From JBCAXA01 sp039183535 (lineage in GTDB: Bacteria; Pseudomonadota; Gammaproteobacteria; Steroidobacterales; Woeseiaceae): a stretch of 64,000 nucleotides of DNA. Positions 24,226-32,940 of this stretch are shown here, one piece after another. Location of the stretch: NCBI GenBank assembly GCA_039183535.1, contig JBCDBO010000012.1:1-64000 (forward strand). The letters run 5' to 3'. The position numbers and the translations under genes are program-made. Under the pieces are notes generated by a model. It worked only from the letters and a program-made list of their open reading frames with translations. It was not told where the DNA came from and did not search any database. Position 1 is the stretch's first letter. The number at the start of each line of letters is the position of its first letter.

Positions 24226-24498
24226 TTACCAAACGACTTTCATCGCGTCGTCGCGATCGGGTTTTTCTGGTAGCTCATCGTCGGGTATGACCCGGCGCAT
24301 GTCGCCCGTCATGTTGAACCCTTTGGTCGATACGATGTGTAAAAACTCGGCGTACCATTTTTCGCGTTCCGGCGTGAGAGCCGTTTGCTCGGCAACGATG
24401 GCCTCGTAGCGCTTAACTTGCGCCGCCGCTTCTTCGTCTAACCAGGCTTGCGCCTCTGGCGTAACAGGCGGTTTATCGTCCTGCACATGCTTGCCCAT
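24226..24498 (-). CDS. Small charged protein co-transcribed with the cupin
   Basis: 90 residues, no signal or membrane segment. ATG at 24498 with a GGGAGG site is preferred to the longer open frame. Mostly helical and charged: PEAQAWLDEEAAAQVKRYEA, then LTPEREKWYAEFLHIVSTKG and GDMRRVIPDDELPEKPD. It could be a small subunit of the cupin enzyme, since it precedes the cupin by ten bases and starts the operon that continues through gntR and the isochorismatase-like gene. No family recognised. Confidence 0.7.
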   Translation of the reverse strand: MGKHVQDDKPPVTPEAQAWLDEEAAAQVKRYEAIVAEQTALTPEREKWYAEFLHIVSTKGFNMTGDMRRVIPDDELPEKPDRDDAMKVVW

Positions 24499-24598
24499 AA
24501 AGCTACCCTCCCCGTTAGAAACGGTGCTGTACGTCGCACCTTTGAATGTCTTAACCTTAGGACAATAGGACAACCCACGCAAGGCAGGTTGTATTGCG

Positions 24599-25150
24599 CT
24601 ACAAGGTATCCATCGGGTCAGGTCCGGACTCCGCTGCGGCGGCGACATCGGGGCGCGCCAGCTGCACAGCCATGTGTAAGTTACGCGCGGTTATCGCTAC
24701 GGCGTATGAATACAAGACTGCCGCAAGGATGGCTGCGAAACAGGCAGCCGCAGCGACGATCAGGCGGGTTTTCGTCTCAAAGACCTGGTATGCGAGGCGC
24801 ACAACGCCGCCGTCCAGCACTTCGTTTAATACCGCTAGAATAGCGACTGGTACGGTGACGTTGGCGACGACGACCTGGCGAAAGCCAGTGTCGGCCATCT
24901 CACGATTGATGCGTGCGAGTGTTGCAACCTTCGCGGCTTCAGTCGGTGTGACCGCAGCGAGTTCCGTTTGCAGCCAACGCGCCAACTCGGTGCTTCGTAA
25001 GCTCTCCAGACGGGCGTTGCGAAGCCATGGCGTCAAACCGAAAACCAATAAGAAAACGTCTTTCAGATGGCGAGTTAACGATGCGCGCTGCAGCGCGGCT
25101 TGCCAAAGCGCATCGGCGCGGTCAATAGGTGACGTAACGTCGTCGTTCAT
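24599..25150 (-). CDS. Two-helix membrane protein of unknown function
   Basis: 183 residues from the ATG at 25150. The first two-thirds are amphipathic helical (LWQAALQRASLTRHLKDVFL, NARLESLRSTELARWLQTEL) with a hydrophobic patch VFLLVFGLTPWL. Two C-terminal transmembrane helices follow: VVVANVTVPVAILAVLNEV and IVAAAACFAAILAAVLYSYA. No enzyme motif is visible. It is divergent from the flavin amine oxidase gene. About 100 bases separate it from the small gene at 24498 on the same strand. Existence supported by length and codon use; function unknown. Confidence 0.6.
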   Translation of the reverse strand: MNDDVTSPIDRADALWQAALQRASLTRHLKDVFLLVFGLTPWLRNARLESLRSTELARWLQTELAAVTPTEAAKVATLARINREMADTGFRQVVVANVTVPVAILAVLNEVLDGGVVRLAYQVFETKTRLIVAAAACFAAILAAVLYSYAVAITARNLHMAVQLARPDVAAAAESGPDPMDTL

Positions 25151-25254
25151 TAGCAATCACTGCTGGGGCGTGCGTCTCGGCATCGTACCGAGATTTCCCA
25201 CAGCGTCCAGGCCCGATGCGCTGTCTGCCCCTATCTGCTCGAGAGTAACGGATC

Positions 25255-26670
25255 ATGACTAAACCTTCGCGTCGCTTACTAACACGTCGCACTCTCATTG
25301 CAACAACCGCAGCCGGCGCAGCCACTGCATGCGCGACCCAGCCCGCCGCAACGAGCGTCGACGCCGTCGTCGTTGGCGCGGGCCTCGCTGGCTTAAGCGC
25401 CGCCGAGGCGATGGTTCGAGCGGGCCTCACGGTCGTTGTGCTCGAAGCCAGCGAGCGTGTCGGCGGTCGCATGTACACGGCGCGAGACATGGCCGACCGC
25501 GGCGAATACGGCGGTATCCAAATTGCCGACACGTACACAACGCTCCTGGCACTTGCTGCGCGCCACAATGTGGCCGTCGGGTCATTCCCACACCGCTTTC
25601 CACCGCCGTTGTATGGCATTGACAATACACTGGTCGCCCCATCGGACTGGCCGACGTCGATGGCGAATACGCTGCCGGAACCGCTGCGCCAGCAATCCCC
25701 TGCGCGACTCTTTGGCACGCTGCTCGCCGCATCGAATCCGTTACACAGTGTCGACGACTGGGACAAAGCGGCGCTAGCTGAGCACGATATCTCAATCGCT
25801 GCCGCACTCGCTGAACACACGCTGCCTACCGATGTGCTAGAACTCATTGAGGTCAACGCGAATTACAATGACTTCAACGCGGCGTCGGCGATTAACGTCT
25901 GGCGCGGTCAACGCTTGCTAGAACAGGCCCGCAGCGCCAGTGTCATCGTCGATGGCAGCGATGCGCTGCCAAAGGCAATTGCCGATTGGCTCGGCGATCG
26001 CATCCGCTTGTCATCGCCGGTCGTTGAGATCGAACAGATTCGGTCAGGGTTGTCAGTAACGACGGCGACAGGTGCGCGCTTCTTGGCCGAGCATGTCGTT
26101 GTCGCGGCGGCGCCTGGACCGGCCAGCAACATCGAATTTGCCGTTGCCGGCGGTAAAGCGCGCCGCGCGGCGCTGGCAGCACTGCCGTACACCGCAATCA
26201 CACAGCTCTTCATTGACACCGATCCGTTTTGGGAAGCAGACGGTCTGCCGCCGCACTTATGGACCAACGGCGAACTGGAGCGCTGGTTCCCGCGCATCGA
26301 TGCAGCGTCCGGCGATGTTGTCGGCTTCAAAATTTGGCTGAATGGCCCGGGTGCGCAGCGCGTCAGCACGATAAGCGATGCCGCGCTAATGAGCCGTGTT
26401 CGCGAAACACTGCGTACACTGCGACCGGCATCGGGCGGTAATGCGCGATTGACTCGGCGAGTTAGCTGGCAGCAAGACGTACCGTTCCAAGCCGGCGCGT
26501 ACCCGGAGTGGCCGGCCGGCAGCACCAGTGTTGTGGCACACGCGCTACGCCAACCGTTGGGTAACGTTCATTTTGCTGGCGATTACACATCGCCGGTCAT
26601 GACTGGGATGGAGGGTGCGGCAGCGTCAGGCGTCATCGCCGCCAATGCCATCCTTGCACGCGCGCGATGA
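25255..26670 (+). CDS. Exported flavin-dependent amine oxidase
   Basis: 471 residues. The N-terminus is Tat-like (LLTRRTLIATTAAGAATACA, twin Arg plus hydrophobic stretch, with a Cys that might be lipidated). The FAD dinucleotide motif VVVGAGLAGLSAAEAMVRAG leads to LEASERVGGRMYT. The C-terminal FAD motif is VHFAGDYTSPVMTGMEGAA, as in monoamine/polyamine oxidases. Typical members oxidise amines or desaturate acids with oxygen and release peroxide, which fits an OsmC-type protein in the same region. Convergent with the nitrilase-like gene. Substrate unknown; family sure. Confidence 0.9.
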   Translation: MTKPSRRLLTRRTLIATTAAGAATACATQPAATSVDAVVVGAGLAGLSAAEAMVRAGLTVVVLEASERVGGRMYTARDMADRGEYGGIQIADTYTTLLALAARHNVAVGSFPHRFPPPLYGIDNTLVAPSDWPTSMANTLPEPLRQQSPARLFGTLLAASNPLHSVDDWDKAALAEHDISIAAALAEHTLPTDVLELIEVNANYNDFNAASAINVWRGQRLLEQARSASVIVDGSDALPKAIADWLGDRIRLSSPVVEIEQIRSGLSVTTATGARFLAEHVVVAAAPGPASNIEFAVAGGKARRAALAALPYTAITQLFIDTDPFWEADGLPPHLWTNGELERWFPRIDAASGDVVGFKIWLNGPGAQRVSTISDAALMSRVRETLRTLRPASGGNARLTRRVSWQQDVPFQAGAYPEWPAGSTSVVAHALRQPLGNVHFAGDYTSPVMTGMEGAAASGVIAANAILARAR

Positions 26671-26683
26671 CCCGTGTGCAGAC

Positions 26684-27724
26684 CTAGATGAGCCCTTTTT
26701 TGGTTAACGACTCGATCGTCGCCCGTTGGGTCGCTGCGAAATGGCTGCGCTCCGGCGTAACGGTCGCTGTTCCGTCCAGTAATGAGTTCGGCGGATAGAC
26801 GCTTACGCCATCGACGGCTAGTGCGAGTAACTCGGTGCGCTGGCGGCTCAGCATGTTGCTCATCCCCGGGCGGCGGCGCCAGCGTCGCAGCGCACCGATA
26901 TCAAGCTCCGCTGCAGCCACCATGGTCTCGCCAAACCCGGCATTCGCGAGTACGTGGCCGCGGTAGTCGACCACTTTCGACATCCCATCGGTCGACTGCG
27001 CGGGGATACCAATGCCGGTAATACCGGCCGAATTTGCTGAAACGACATAGACGTTGTTTTCGTGGGCGCGGGCTTTTTTAGCGATGTCTTTAGGGGTTGG
27101 GTCGGGACTGCCGACTTCACTGGTGGAATGAACGAGTATCTCCGCGCCGCGTAGCGCGAGTGCGCGACTGATTTCTGGATAAAGGATCTCCTCCGATGCG
27201 ACGGCAGCGAGGCGACCGATTTCGGTGTCAGCCACCGGAAAAAGTGCGTCGGCGCCGTAGACATCGAGATAACGATCGAGCACATCGTGTGGTGTTGGTG
27301 CATACAACGAGATTAGCCGCCGATACCGCAGCACACGTTGACCGGCCGGATCAAAAACAAAGCTGGCTTGAAAATACAAATCTGGAAAGTGCCGATCGTT
27401 TTCGTACGCGTTGCCAGCCAGAAACACACCGTGTCGCTCAGCGACTGCCGCGAGCGCGTCGTACTCTGGACCATCTTCGTCCAATGCCGCCTTCGTCGAC
27501 CACTCGACAATCGATTCGCCTAACGGAAAACTGCTCAAAAAATACTCGGGCAAGACGACCAGACGCGTATCGCTACCGATAAAGGCTTTGGCAGCACCGA
27601 CCTGTTGATCGATGCGCGCGATCGTCTGCAGCATCCGTTCGCGCGCACCGGGAACATCAAGACTGTTTACCGCATCGCAACGTGTTTGCAAGGCAAGCGC
27701 GTGATACGCTGGATACTCGGTCAT
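26684..27724 (-). CDS. Nitrilase-superfamily protein with altered catalytic residues
   Basis: 346 residues from the ATG at 27724. Carbon-nitrogen hydrolase fold: the catalytic Glu is intact in LVVLPEYFLSSFP. The usual Lys position in Y-R-K-x-x-L reads RYRRLISLY, so Arg. The nucleophile region, usually I-C-Y-D-x-x-F-P-E, reads VASEEILYPE with Ser where Cys is expected. Later strands are normal (ALRGAEILVHSTSEVGSP, NNVYVVSANSAGI). Two of three triad residues are therefore substituted by my alignment. It may be a non-hydrolytic relative, or use other chemistry. Convergent with the amine oxidase and divergent from the metal transporter. Confidence 0.85.
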   Translation of the reverse strand: MTEYPAYHALALQTRCDAVNSLDVPGARERMLQTIARIDQQVGAAKAFIGSDTRLVVLPEYFLSSFPLGESIVEWSTKAALDEDGPEYDALAAVAERHGVFLAGNAYENDRHFPDLYFQASFVFDPAGQRVLRYRRLISLYAPTPHDVLDRYLDVYGADALFPVADTEIGRLAAVASEEILYPEISRALALRGAEILVHSTSEVGSPDPTPKDIAKKARAHENNVYVVSANSAGITGIGIPAQSTDGMSKVVDYRGHVLANAGFGETMVAAAELDIGALRRWRRRPGMSNMLSRQRTELLALAVDGVSVYPPNSLLDGTATVTPERSHFAATQRATIESLTKKGLI

Positions 27725-27781
27725 GCGTTGTCCTCTCGTCCGACCCGACGCCGGCAACCTACCGATAATTGTATTCGAGAT

Positions 27782-28522
27782 ATGTCGGTTCTACACTTAA
27801 GCGTGGCTTGGATTAGCTCAGAAATTGCACTGCTGTTGGTAACCGCTGCCAGCATTGGCGTTGTGCACACACTGATCGGGCCGGATCATTACCTACCGTT
27901 TGTTGCACTCGCCCGCGAGCGGGGCTGGTCCTTGTCGCGAACGCTGAATACAACGGCTCTGTGTGGTATTGGGCACTGCGCTGGGTCCGTCATCATCGGT
28001 TTTGTTGGGATCGCGTTTGGGCTCGGTATCGCCGGTCTTGAGGCCACAGAGTCGACCCGCGGTGACATAGCCGCTTGGGTACTACTCGGTTTCGCTATTG
28101 CCTACCTGATTTACAGCCTTAGAGTCTGGCGTCGCAGCGTCGTGCACAGTCACGAGCACGCACATACCTGCGGCACGGTCCACGAACACGAGCATAACCA
28201 TCTCGATGAACACGGCCACGTGCACGTGGAGACGAGCGGCGCGACGCCGGTCGTCGCCGCTCTGTTTGTGGTTTTCGTGCTGGGGCCGTGCGAGGCTTTG
28301 ATCCCGATGCTGATGTACCCGGCGGCAACGTTAAATGCCGGAGCCGTGCTCGCCGTTACGCTAACGTTTTCGTTTGCAACCGTTGCGACGATGTTAATTG
28401 CCGTCGCTGTGGGCTATTCGGGCGCAAAACGATTCTCGTTGAAACTGCCGGTTGGCGCGCCAGGTGCTATCGCAGCTACGTTAATCGGCGCCTGCGCCGC
28501 CGCAATGCTGCTCGGGCTGTAG
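27782..28522 (+). CDS. Nickel/cobalt-type transporter with His-rich loop
   Basis: 246 residues from the ATG at 27782, which has a poor ribosome site. Six or so transmembrane helices. The first carries GVVHTLIGPDHYLPFVALA, the H-x4-x-D-H motif of NiCoT/RcnA/UreH-like metal transporters. Helix 2 has LCGIGHCAGSVIIG. The cytoplasmic loop is a His cluster at residues about 120-145 (HSHEHAHTC, HEHEHNHLDEHGHVHVE). These are typical of nickel or cobalt handling (efflux RcnA or HupE/UreJ uptake). The direction cannot be told. Follows a divergent 57-base gap from the nitrilase-like gene; the VOC protein starts four bases after its stop. Confidence 0.85.
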   Translation: MSVLHLSVAWISSEIALLLVTAASIGVVHTLIGPDHYLPFVALARERGWSLSRTLNTTALCGIGHCAGSVIIGFVGIAFGLGIAGLEATESTRGDIAAWVLLGFAIAYLIYSLRVWRRSVVHSHEHAHTCGTVHEHEHNHLDEHGHVHVETSGATPVVAALFVVFVLGPCEALIPMLMYPAATLNAGAVLAVTLTFSFATVATMLIAVAVGYSGAKRFSLKLPVGAPGAIAATLIGACAAAMLLGL

Positions 28523-28526
28523 CCCC

Positions 28527-29423
28527 ATGCGGCTGCTGCGCGCAGCGACGCTAACCGTCGCCGATATCGAGCGCAGTCGCCGAATCTACGAACAGTGGCT
28601 CGACTACGCGCTGGTTGAACAAACGCGTGTCACCGAGCAACAGGCGATAGCGTGGGATGCACCGGCGGTCGCGAACGCACCGCAGATCGTCATGCGTCCT
28701 GCCTCGGGCACTGGCATTTACTTGCGATTTATCGAGCAGCCCGCGCATCCCGACTACGTCCCGCTACGAACGTATGGATGGGCGGCAATCGAGCTGTGTA
28801 CAACAGATGTCCTTGCCGTTAACGAGCGCATGCTGCAGTCGTCCGATTTTGCAATTATCGGCCCACCACGTGAAATCGACGGACTGCCGGCTATCTTTCC
28901 GATGCAAGTTCAGGGGCCGGACGGTGAAATCGTCTACCTCACCGAGATACGCGATAACTTACCGGACTTCGACCTGCCGCGAGCGGCCTCGTTGGTTGAC
29001 CATTTGTTTATTTTAGTCATGGCCGCGAGTGATTTACCGGCCACTAATCGCTGGCTGGCAGATAACGCTGGGCTCACCATCGGTCGCGACAAAATGGAGA
29101 TCGTTTACACGATGATCGCCAATGCGTTTGGTTTACCCGCCGACGATCTGCATGCAATCTCAACGCTGATTCATGAGAGAGACGTTTTTATCGAGGCCGA
29201 TCAATACCCAGCCGCCGCCACAGCGCGTCCATGCCTCGACGGCTGGCTGCCACCCGGAATCGCGATAGGTACGCTCTGGCATCCGGACTTCGCCGCACTG
29301 GCAGCCGCGACTGACCATGCGATCGGTGAGCCGAACGTGCAGTCCGGCCACGTTTACGATGGGCAATCGTCGCTAACGCTTCGCGACCCAGACGGGACAC
29401 TGATTGAACTCGTTGCCGGCTAA
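28527..29423 (+). CDS. Two-domain VOC-superfamily protein
   Basis: 298 residues. Two vicinal-oxygen-chelate modules: the first opens with ATLTVADIERSRRIYEQWLD and closes with QGPDGEIVYLTE; the second opens with VDHLFILVMAASDLPATNRW and closes with LRDPDGTLIELVAG. Each G-D/E-G-x-x-x-x-L strand supplies a metal ligand Glu. VOC enzymes include extradiol dioxygenases, glyoxalases and epimerases. It starts four bases after the transporter and is probably co-transcribed, giving a metal transporter next to a metal-binding enzyme. No closer family call is possible. Confidence 0.85.
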   Translation: MRLLRAATLTVADIERSRRIYEQWLDYALVEQTRVTEQQAIAWDAPAVANAPQIVMRPASGTGIYLRFIEQPAHPDYVPLRTYGWAAIELCTTDVLAVNERMLQSSDFAIIGPPREIDGLPAIFPMQVQGPDGEIVYLTEIRDNLPDFDLPRAASLVDHLFILVMAASDLPATNRWLADNAGLTIGRDKMEIVYTMIANAFGLPADDLHAISTLIHERDVFIEADQYPAAATARPCLDGWLPPGIAIGTLWHPDFAALAAATDHAIGEPNVQSGHVYDGQSSLTLRDPDGTLIELVAG

Positions 29424-29430
29424 CGTTGGG

Positions 29431-31551
29431 CTACAGTGGCGCAAGCCCAAGCAACGTTCGCTCTTCATTAATACGCGCGCGGTTTTTCGCGAGTAGTTCG
29501 GTCAGACGCTCGCTATCGTCCAGTAACGAGACAAAAAAGTCGCGGTCCACTTCGAGACTCAATAAGCCGTCCGTAAGCTGCCCGGCCTTATCCATGTAGT
29601 CCATCGCTCTGTCAGAGTCACCCGACAAAGCGTACCAACGGGCCTCACTGATGTCGTAGTTGTAGTTATTGGCACCGTTCGCCCGACCAACATCGAGCGT
29701 CCGTCGCCAACGCTCAAGAATCTCTGCTTTGAACGCCTGTCGTCCTTCGCGATGCGCCGCGTACGCTATCGCGTAAAACGGCGGCACCTCCGCTTCGAAG
29801 GGCCAAAACAGCTCGCGCTCATAAGCTTCCAAAGTGCCGAACGACGTATCGAAATAGCTCAGAAGGGTCTCGTCGTAACCGGCGCCCGCTAGCGTCTTAA
29901 TCCATTCGGCCCGAGCGAAGTACACCTCACCCATCTCGCCGCGCCAAGCGTCAGCACGGGCAACCGCCTCGTCGTTCTCGCCTTGCAACAGTGCCAGGCG
30001 TGTCGCGACGAAAGGCATCCCACTGGCAAGTGCCGAATCAATCGCACCGATACGCAAGCTATCGAGGGCCAGCGCCGCCGACACGCTTGTTTGCCGACTC
30101 TCGCGGCCGCTAAGCACGGCTTGAGCGGACTGGATGGCAACTGCGACTTTCCCAGTACGACTGTTGACGATTGCCTCGAGACCCGCGACATCGAAATTGG
30201 CTGCACTCAGAAGTTTCACGCTGGCGACGACATCGAACGCCGTGTCTATTTGCCCAGTGTCGAATGCGGCGTTTACAAAGTTATAGGTCGCTGGGCGAAA
30301 CAGAGGGTCGAAAGCGAACAGCTCCTGCAATTCGTCGAACCCATCGCGGTAGCGGCGATTGGCAAAGTGATTGAGTACTAGCCACAGCCGCGCATCAGCG
30401 TGACCCGGGTTGAGCTCCAACGCGCGGCGCAATGAGCGTTCGGCAAGTAACAACTCATCCGAGTCGGAGTACAACAGCCCGCGAACCGCCAACGCATCGG
30501 GTAGATTCGGATCAAGCGCTAGGGCTTGGTCGGCGTAACCGATAGCACGGGGTACATTCTCGGCCGGATCCTCGGGACCGACACCACCCGGGGCAAAACT
30601 GAGCAAGCGCTCCGTCAACGCCAACGCTGAATAAAGCGGTGCATAGTCCGGACTCTGATCGACAGCGCGGGTTAGGACCTCGCGGGCCTTGTACAGCGCG
30701 CGCGGCAGCCGTCGTCGTATGAGCGCACTCGCTTCAAGGTACGCCGCATACGCGTCGACATCCGTACTTGATGAGCGATCGATGCTGATCGACTCGCCCG
30801 CTAATCGTCCGCGTAGCGAGCGCAGTACCTGCTCGGCAATACGATCCTGAAGCGCGAAGATGTCACCGAGCTCCGACTCATACGAATCACCCCACAGCGT
30901 GACGCCGTCTTCTGCACGTACGAGTCGGGCATCGATTCGAACGCGATCCTCGAATTTTCTGACTGAGCCTTCAAGCACAGACCCGACATCAAGACGCTCG
31001 CCAAGCTCTGCGATCGTCACACCGGTGTCGCGGAACGAGAACGACGACGTACGGCCTTTGACCGTCAGTTCGCTCTGGCTCATCAACGTGTTCAATATTT
31101 GCTCGGCGACACCGTCCGCGAAGTATTGAAATGTCCCGCCCGGTGACAGATCGTTAAACGGCAAAACCGCGATCGCCGCGTTGGCCGCGACGGTACGATC
31201 AGTAACCGCGCCACGACGCTCGAGTTGTTGCCAAACGACCAATGAGCCTACCGACAGCAATCCCGCGACAATGACGACGTCGAGCCAACGTGACGATGAC
31301 GGCGCCGCCGTCGCCGACATCGCGTCGGTGCGCACCACACCGTCGGGAGTGACGTCGTAAATCCACGACAGTACGAGGACGATTGGGAAGCCGAGCATAA
31401 GCACGACGGCGAACAGACTCGCCACCCAGTCCGGCATCTGCAAGGCCGGCACCAGCACGTCGACCACCTGCATAATGAGCCAGCCAACAACGATGTATGC
31501 CGTCGCGACTCGGTAGACGTTACGGCGGCGGAGTTCTTCGAAAAAATTCAT
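29431..31551 (-). CDS. Membrane TPR protein with adenylate-cyclase-like N-terminus
   Basis: 706 residues. The N-terminus FEELRRRNVYRVATAYIVVG with two transmembrane helices (WLIMQVVDVLVPAL, SLFAVVLMLGFPIVLVLSW) is a widespread gammaproteobacterial module. A third helix near residue 95 is followed by the FlgO-like domain (IAVLPFNDLSPGGTFQYFAD, VLEGSVRKFEDRVRIDARL, LWGDSYESELGDIFALQD). Then come tetratricopeptide repeats (ALDPNLPDALAVRGLLYSDS, ALELNPGHADARLWLVLNHF). There is no cyclase catalytic domain and no winged helix. Probably a periplasmic sensor or scaffold. It shares FlgO/TPR parts with the CadC-like regulator at 8226. Function unknown. Confidence 0.85.
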   Translation of the reverse strand: MNFFEELRRRNVYRVATAYIVVGWLIMQVVDVLVPALQMPDWVASLFAVVLMLGFPIVLVLSWIYDVTPDGVVRTDAMSATAAPSSSRWLDVVIVAGLLSVGSLVVWQQLERRGAVTDRTVAANAAIAVLPFNDLSPGGTFQYFADGVAEQILNTLMSQSELTVKGRTSSFSFRDTGVTIAELGERLDVGSVLEGSVRKFEDRVRIDARLVRAEDGVTLWGDSYESELGDIFALQDRIAEQVLRSLRGRLAGESISIDRSSSTDVDAYAAYLEASALIRRRLPRALYKAREVLTRAVDQSPDYAPLYSALALTERLLSFAPGGVGPEDPAENVPRAIGYADQALALDPNLPDALAVRGLLYSDSDELLLAERSLRRALELNPGHADARLWLVLNHFANRRYRDGFDELQELFAFDPLFRPATYNFVNAAFDTGQIDTAFDVVASVKLLSAANFDVAGLEAIVNSRTGKVAVAIQSAQAVLSGRESRQTSVSAALALDSLRIGAIDSALASGMPFVATRLALLQGENDEAVARADAWRGEMGEVYFARAEWIKTLAGAGYDETLLSYFDTSFGTLEAYERELFWPFEAEVPPFYAIAYAAHREGRQAFKAEILERWRRTLDVGRANGANNYNYDISEARWYALSGDSDRAMDYMDKAGQLTDGLLSLEVDRDFFVSLLDDSERLTELLAKNRARINEERTLLGLAPL

Positions 31552-31636
31552 GGTCGGCGCATACAGATGAGCTCAACATGCAGGAGTCAGTGGCGATGAT
31601 ACCCCGTGGCCAACCCTGCTGAGCGCCGCGGAGGTC

Positions 31637-32926
31637 TCAGCCTGGCGCTGTCGAGGGTTCGTCAGTGACGATGTTAGTGCCCTTAAACTGCCGATATTTG
31701 CCAAGAAACACCAGTGGAATCGCCCCCGCCAATAGCGCGATCGCCGCGTAAATTAAAATTGGATCGTAGTTACCAGTCGCATCGTACGCCTTGCCAAAGA
31801 TTAGCGGCCCGAATCCCGCACCAGCGGCAAAGAACGCGTACAACGTGCCGTAAATCGCGCTGTAGTTACGAAGCCCAAAGTACTTTGATACCAGAAACGC
31901 CATTAAGTCGTATTCGACGCCCGCCGCAGCACCGAGAATGAATACCGCGATCGCCGCCGAAACCATCGTTTGATCGGCGCCTTGCAGCATCCAGCATGAT
32001 AGGGCGGGCAGCGACATAATGATGACAGCAACACCGGGCGCCCAGAAGCGGTCGATCAGGTAACCACCCACCAATCGGCCAACTAAGACCGAGTAGCCGA
32101 TAAACGTTGCGAGAAAAACAGCGTCATCGACGTCAAATCCCTTGGTCAACATAATTTTTTCAAGGTTTGGAATCGGCCCGCCGACAGCGAACGAAATCGG
32201 TACGAATGCGTAGGCCAGTAACCAGAATCGCCAGTCGGTCAGCGCCGTTTTCAATGGCATACCGTCGCTACCCGCGGTAACGGCACTCGGCGCCGCTTGC
32301 TGCAACTTTGCCGCACGATGCGCAACTCGCGGATCGTCAACCGGTCGAAATGCTACCCATGCGATCGGTAACGCAATGATCAATGGCAATGCCCCTACGG
32401 CAACATAGGCGAATTGCCAGTCGTACAACTCAATCATCCTAGCGGCGAACAACTTAGCGAAGGCACCGAAAATACCGGTGGCTAATAACGCACAACCGAG
32501 TGCCAAGCCGCGGCGCTCATTGAACCAGCCGTTAACGACTCGCGTCCAAGTAATCGGTAGCGTACCGACGCCGAATACCGCCGTGACGGCCCACGTGGCG
32601 AGATACAACGTGTATGAGCCGCTGGTGTTAAGGCCAAACGCCATCATCGACAAGCTAAACGTGACCAACGAGAACAAAACGACTTTTCGAACGCCAACCC
32701 GATCCGCAACGTAGCCGATCACCGGACTCATAAAGAAAGCGGTCAACGTGAATACAGCGAGACCGGACAGGGTCTTGCCCATACCCCAGCCAAACGCTTC
32801 CTGATACGAGATGGCAAACACACCGATTGTGTAAAACGGCAGCGGCGACATACCGAGTCCGATGCCAATCGCGGCGGCAACGACTACCGGCCACCCGTAT
32901 TTGAACTCCTGGAAACTCCCCGCCAT
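31637..32926 (-). CDS. MFS transporter
   Basis: 429 residues, twelve predicted helices. The loop 2-3 MFS motif is GYVADRVGVRKVVLFSL. A central cytoplasmic loop of about 30 residues separates the two halves (HRAAKLQQAAPSAVTAGSDG). The style with GWFNERRGLALG is common in monocarboxylate/oxalate-formate-antiporter-like importers. It is the last gene of a five-gene leftward operon that begins at 36677, starting 14 bases after the DUF3598-like stop with an AAGAGGCAAGG site. It most likely imports the pathway substrate, probably an organic acid. Confidence 0.92.
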   Translation of the reverse strand: MAGSFQEFKYGWPVVVAAAIGIGLGMSPLPFYTIGVFAISYQEAFGWGMGKTLSGLAVFTLTAFFMSPVIGYVADRVGVRKVVLFSLVTFSLSMMAFGLNTSGSYTLYLATWAVTAVFGVGTLPITWTRVVNGWFNERRGLALGCALLATGIFGAFAKLFAARMIELYDWQFAYVAVGALPLIIALPIAWVAFRPVDDPRVAHRAAKLQQAAPSAVTAGSDGMPLKTALTDWRFWLLAYAFVPISFAVGGPIPNLEKIMLTKGFDVDDAVFLATFIGYSVLVGRLVGGYLIDRFWAPGVAVIIMSLPALSCWMLQGADQTMVSAAIAVFILGAAAGVEYDLMAFLVSKYFGLRNYSAIYGTLYAFFAAGAGFGPLIFGKAYDATGNYDPILIYAAIALLAGAIPLVFLGKYRQFKGTNIVTDEPSTAPG

Positions 32927-32940
32927 CGCCTTGCCTCTTC

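Noticed and set aside
24499..24598. Fourth TTGTTATAA operator before the 90-residue gene
   Set aside because: The gap lacks the core; only scattered AACC and ACAATAGG pieces are present, so autoregulation of the gntR operon through the same site is not supported.
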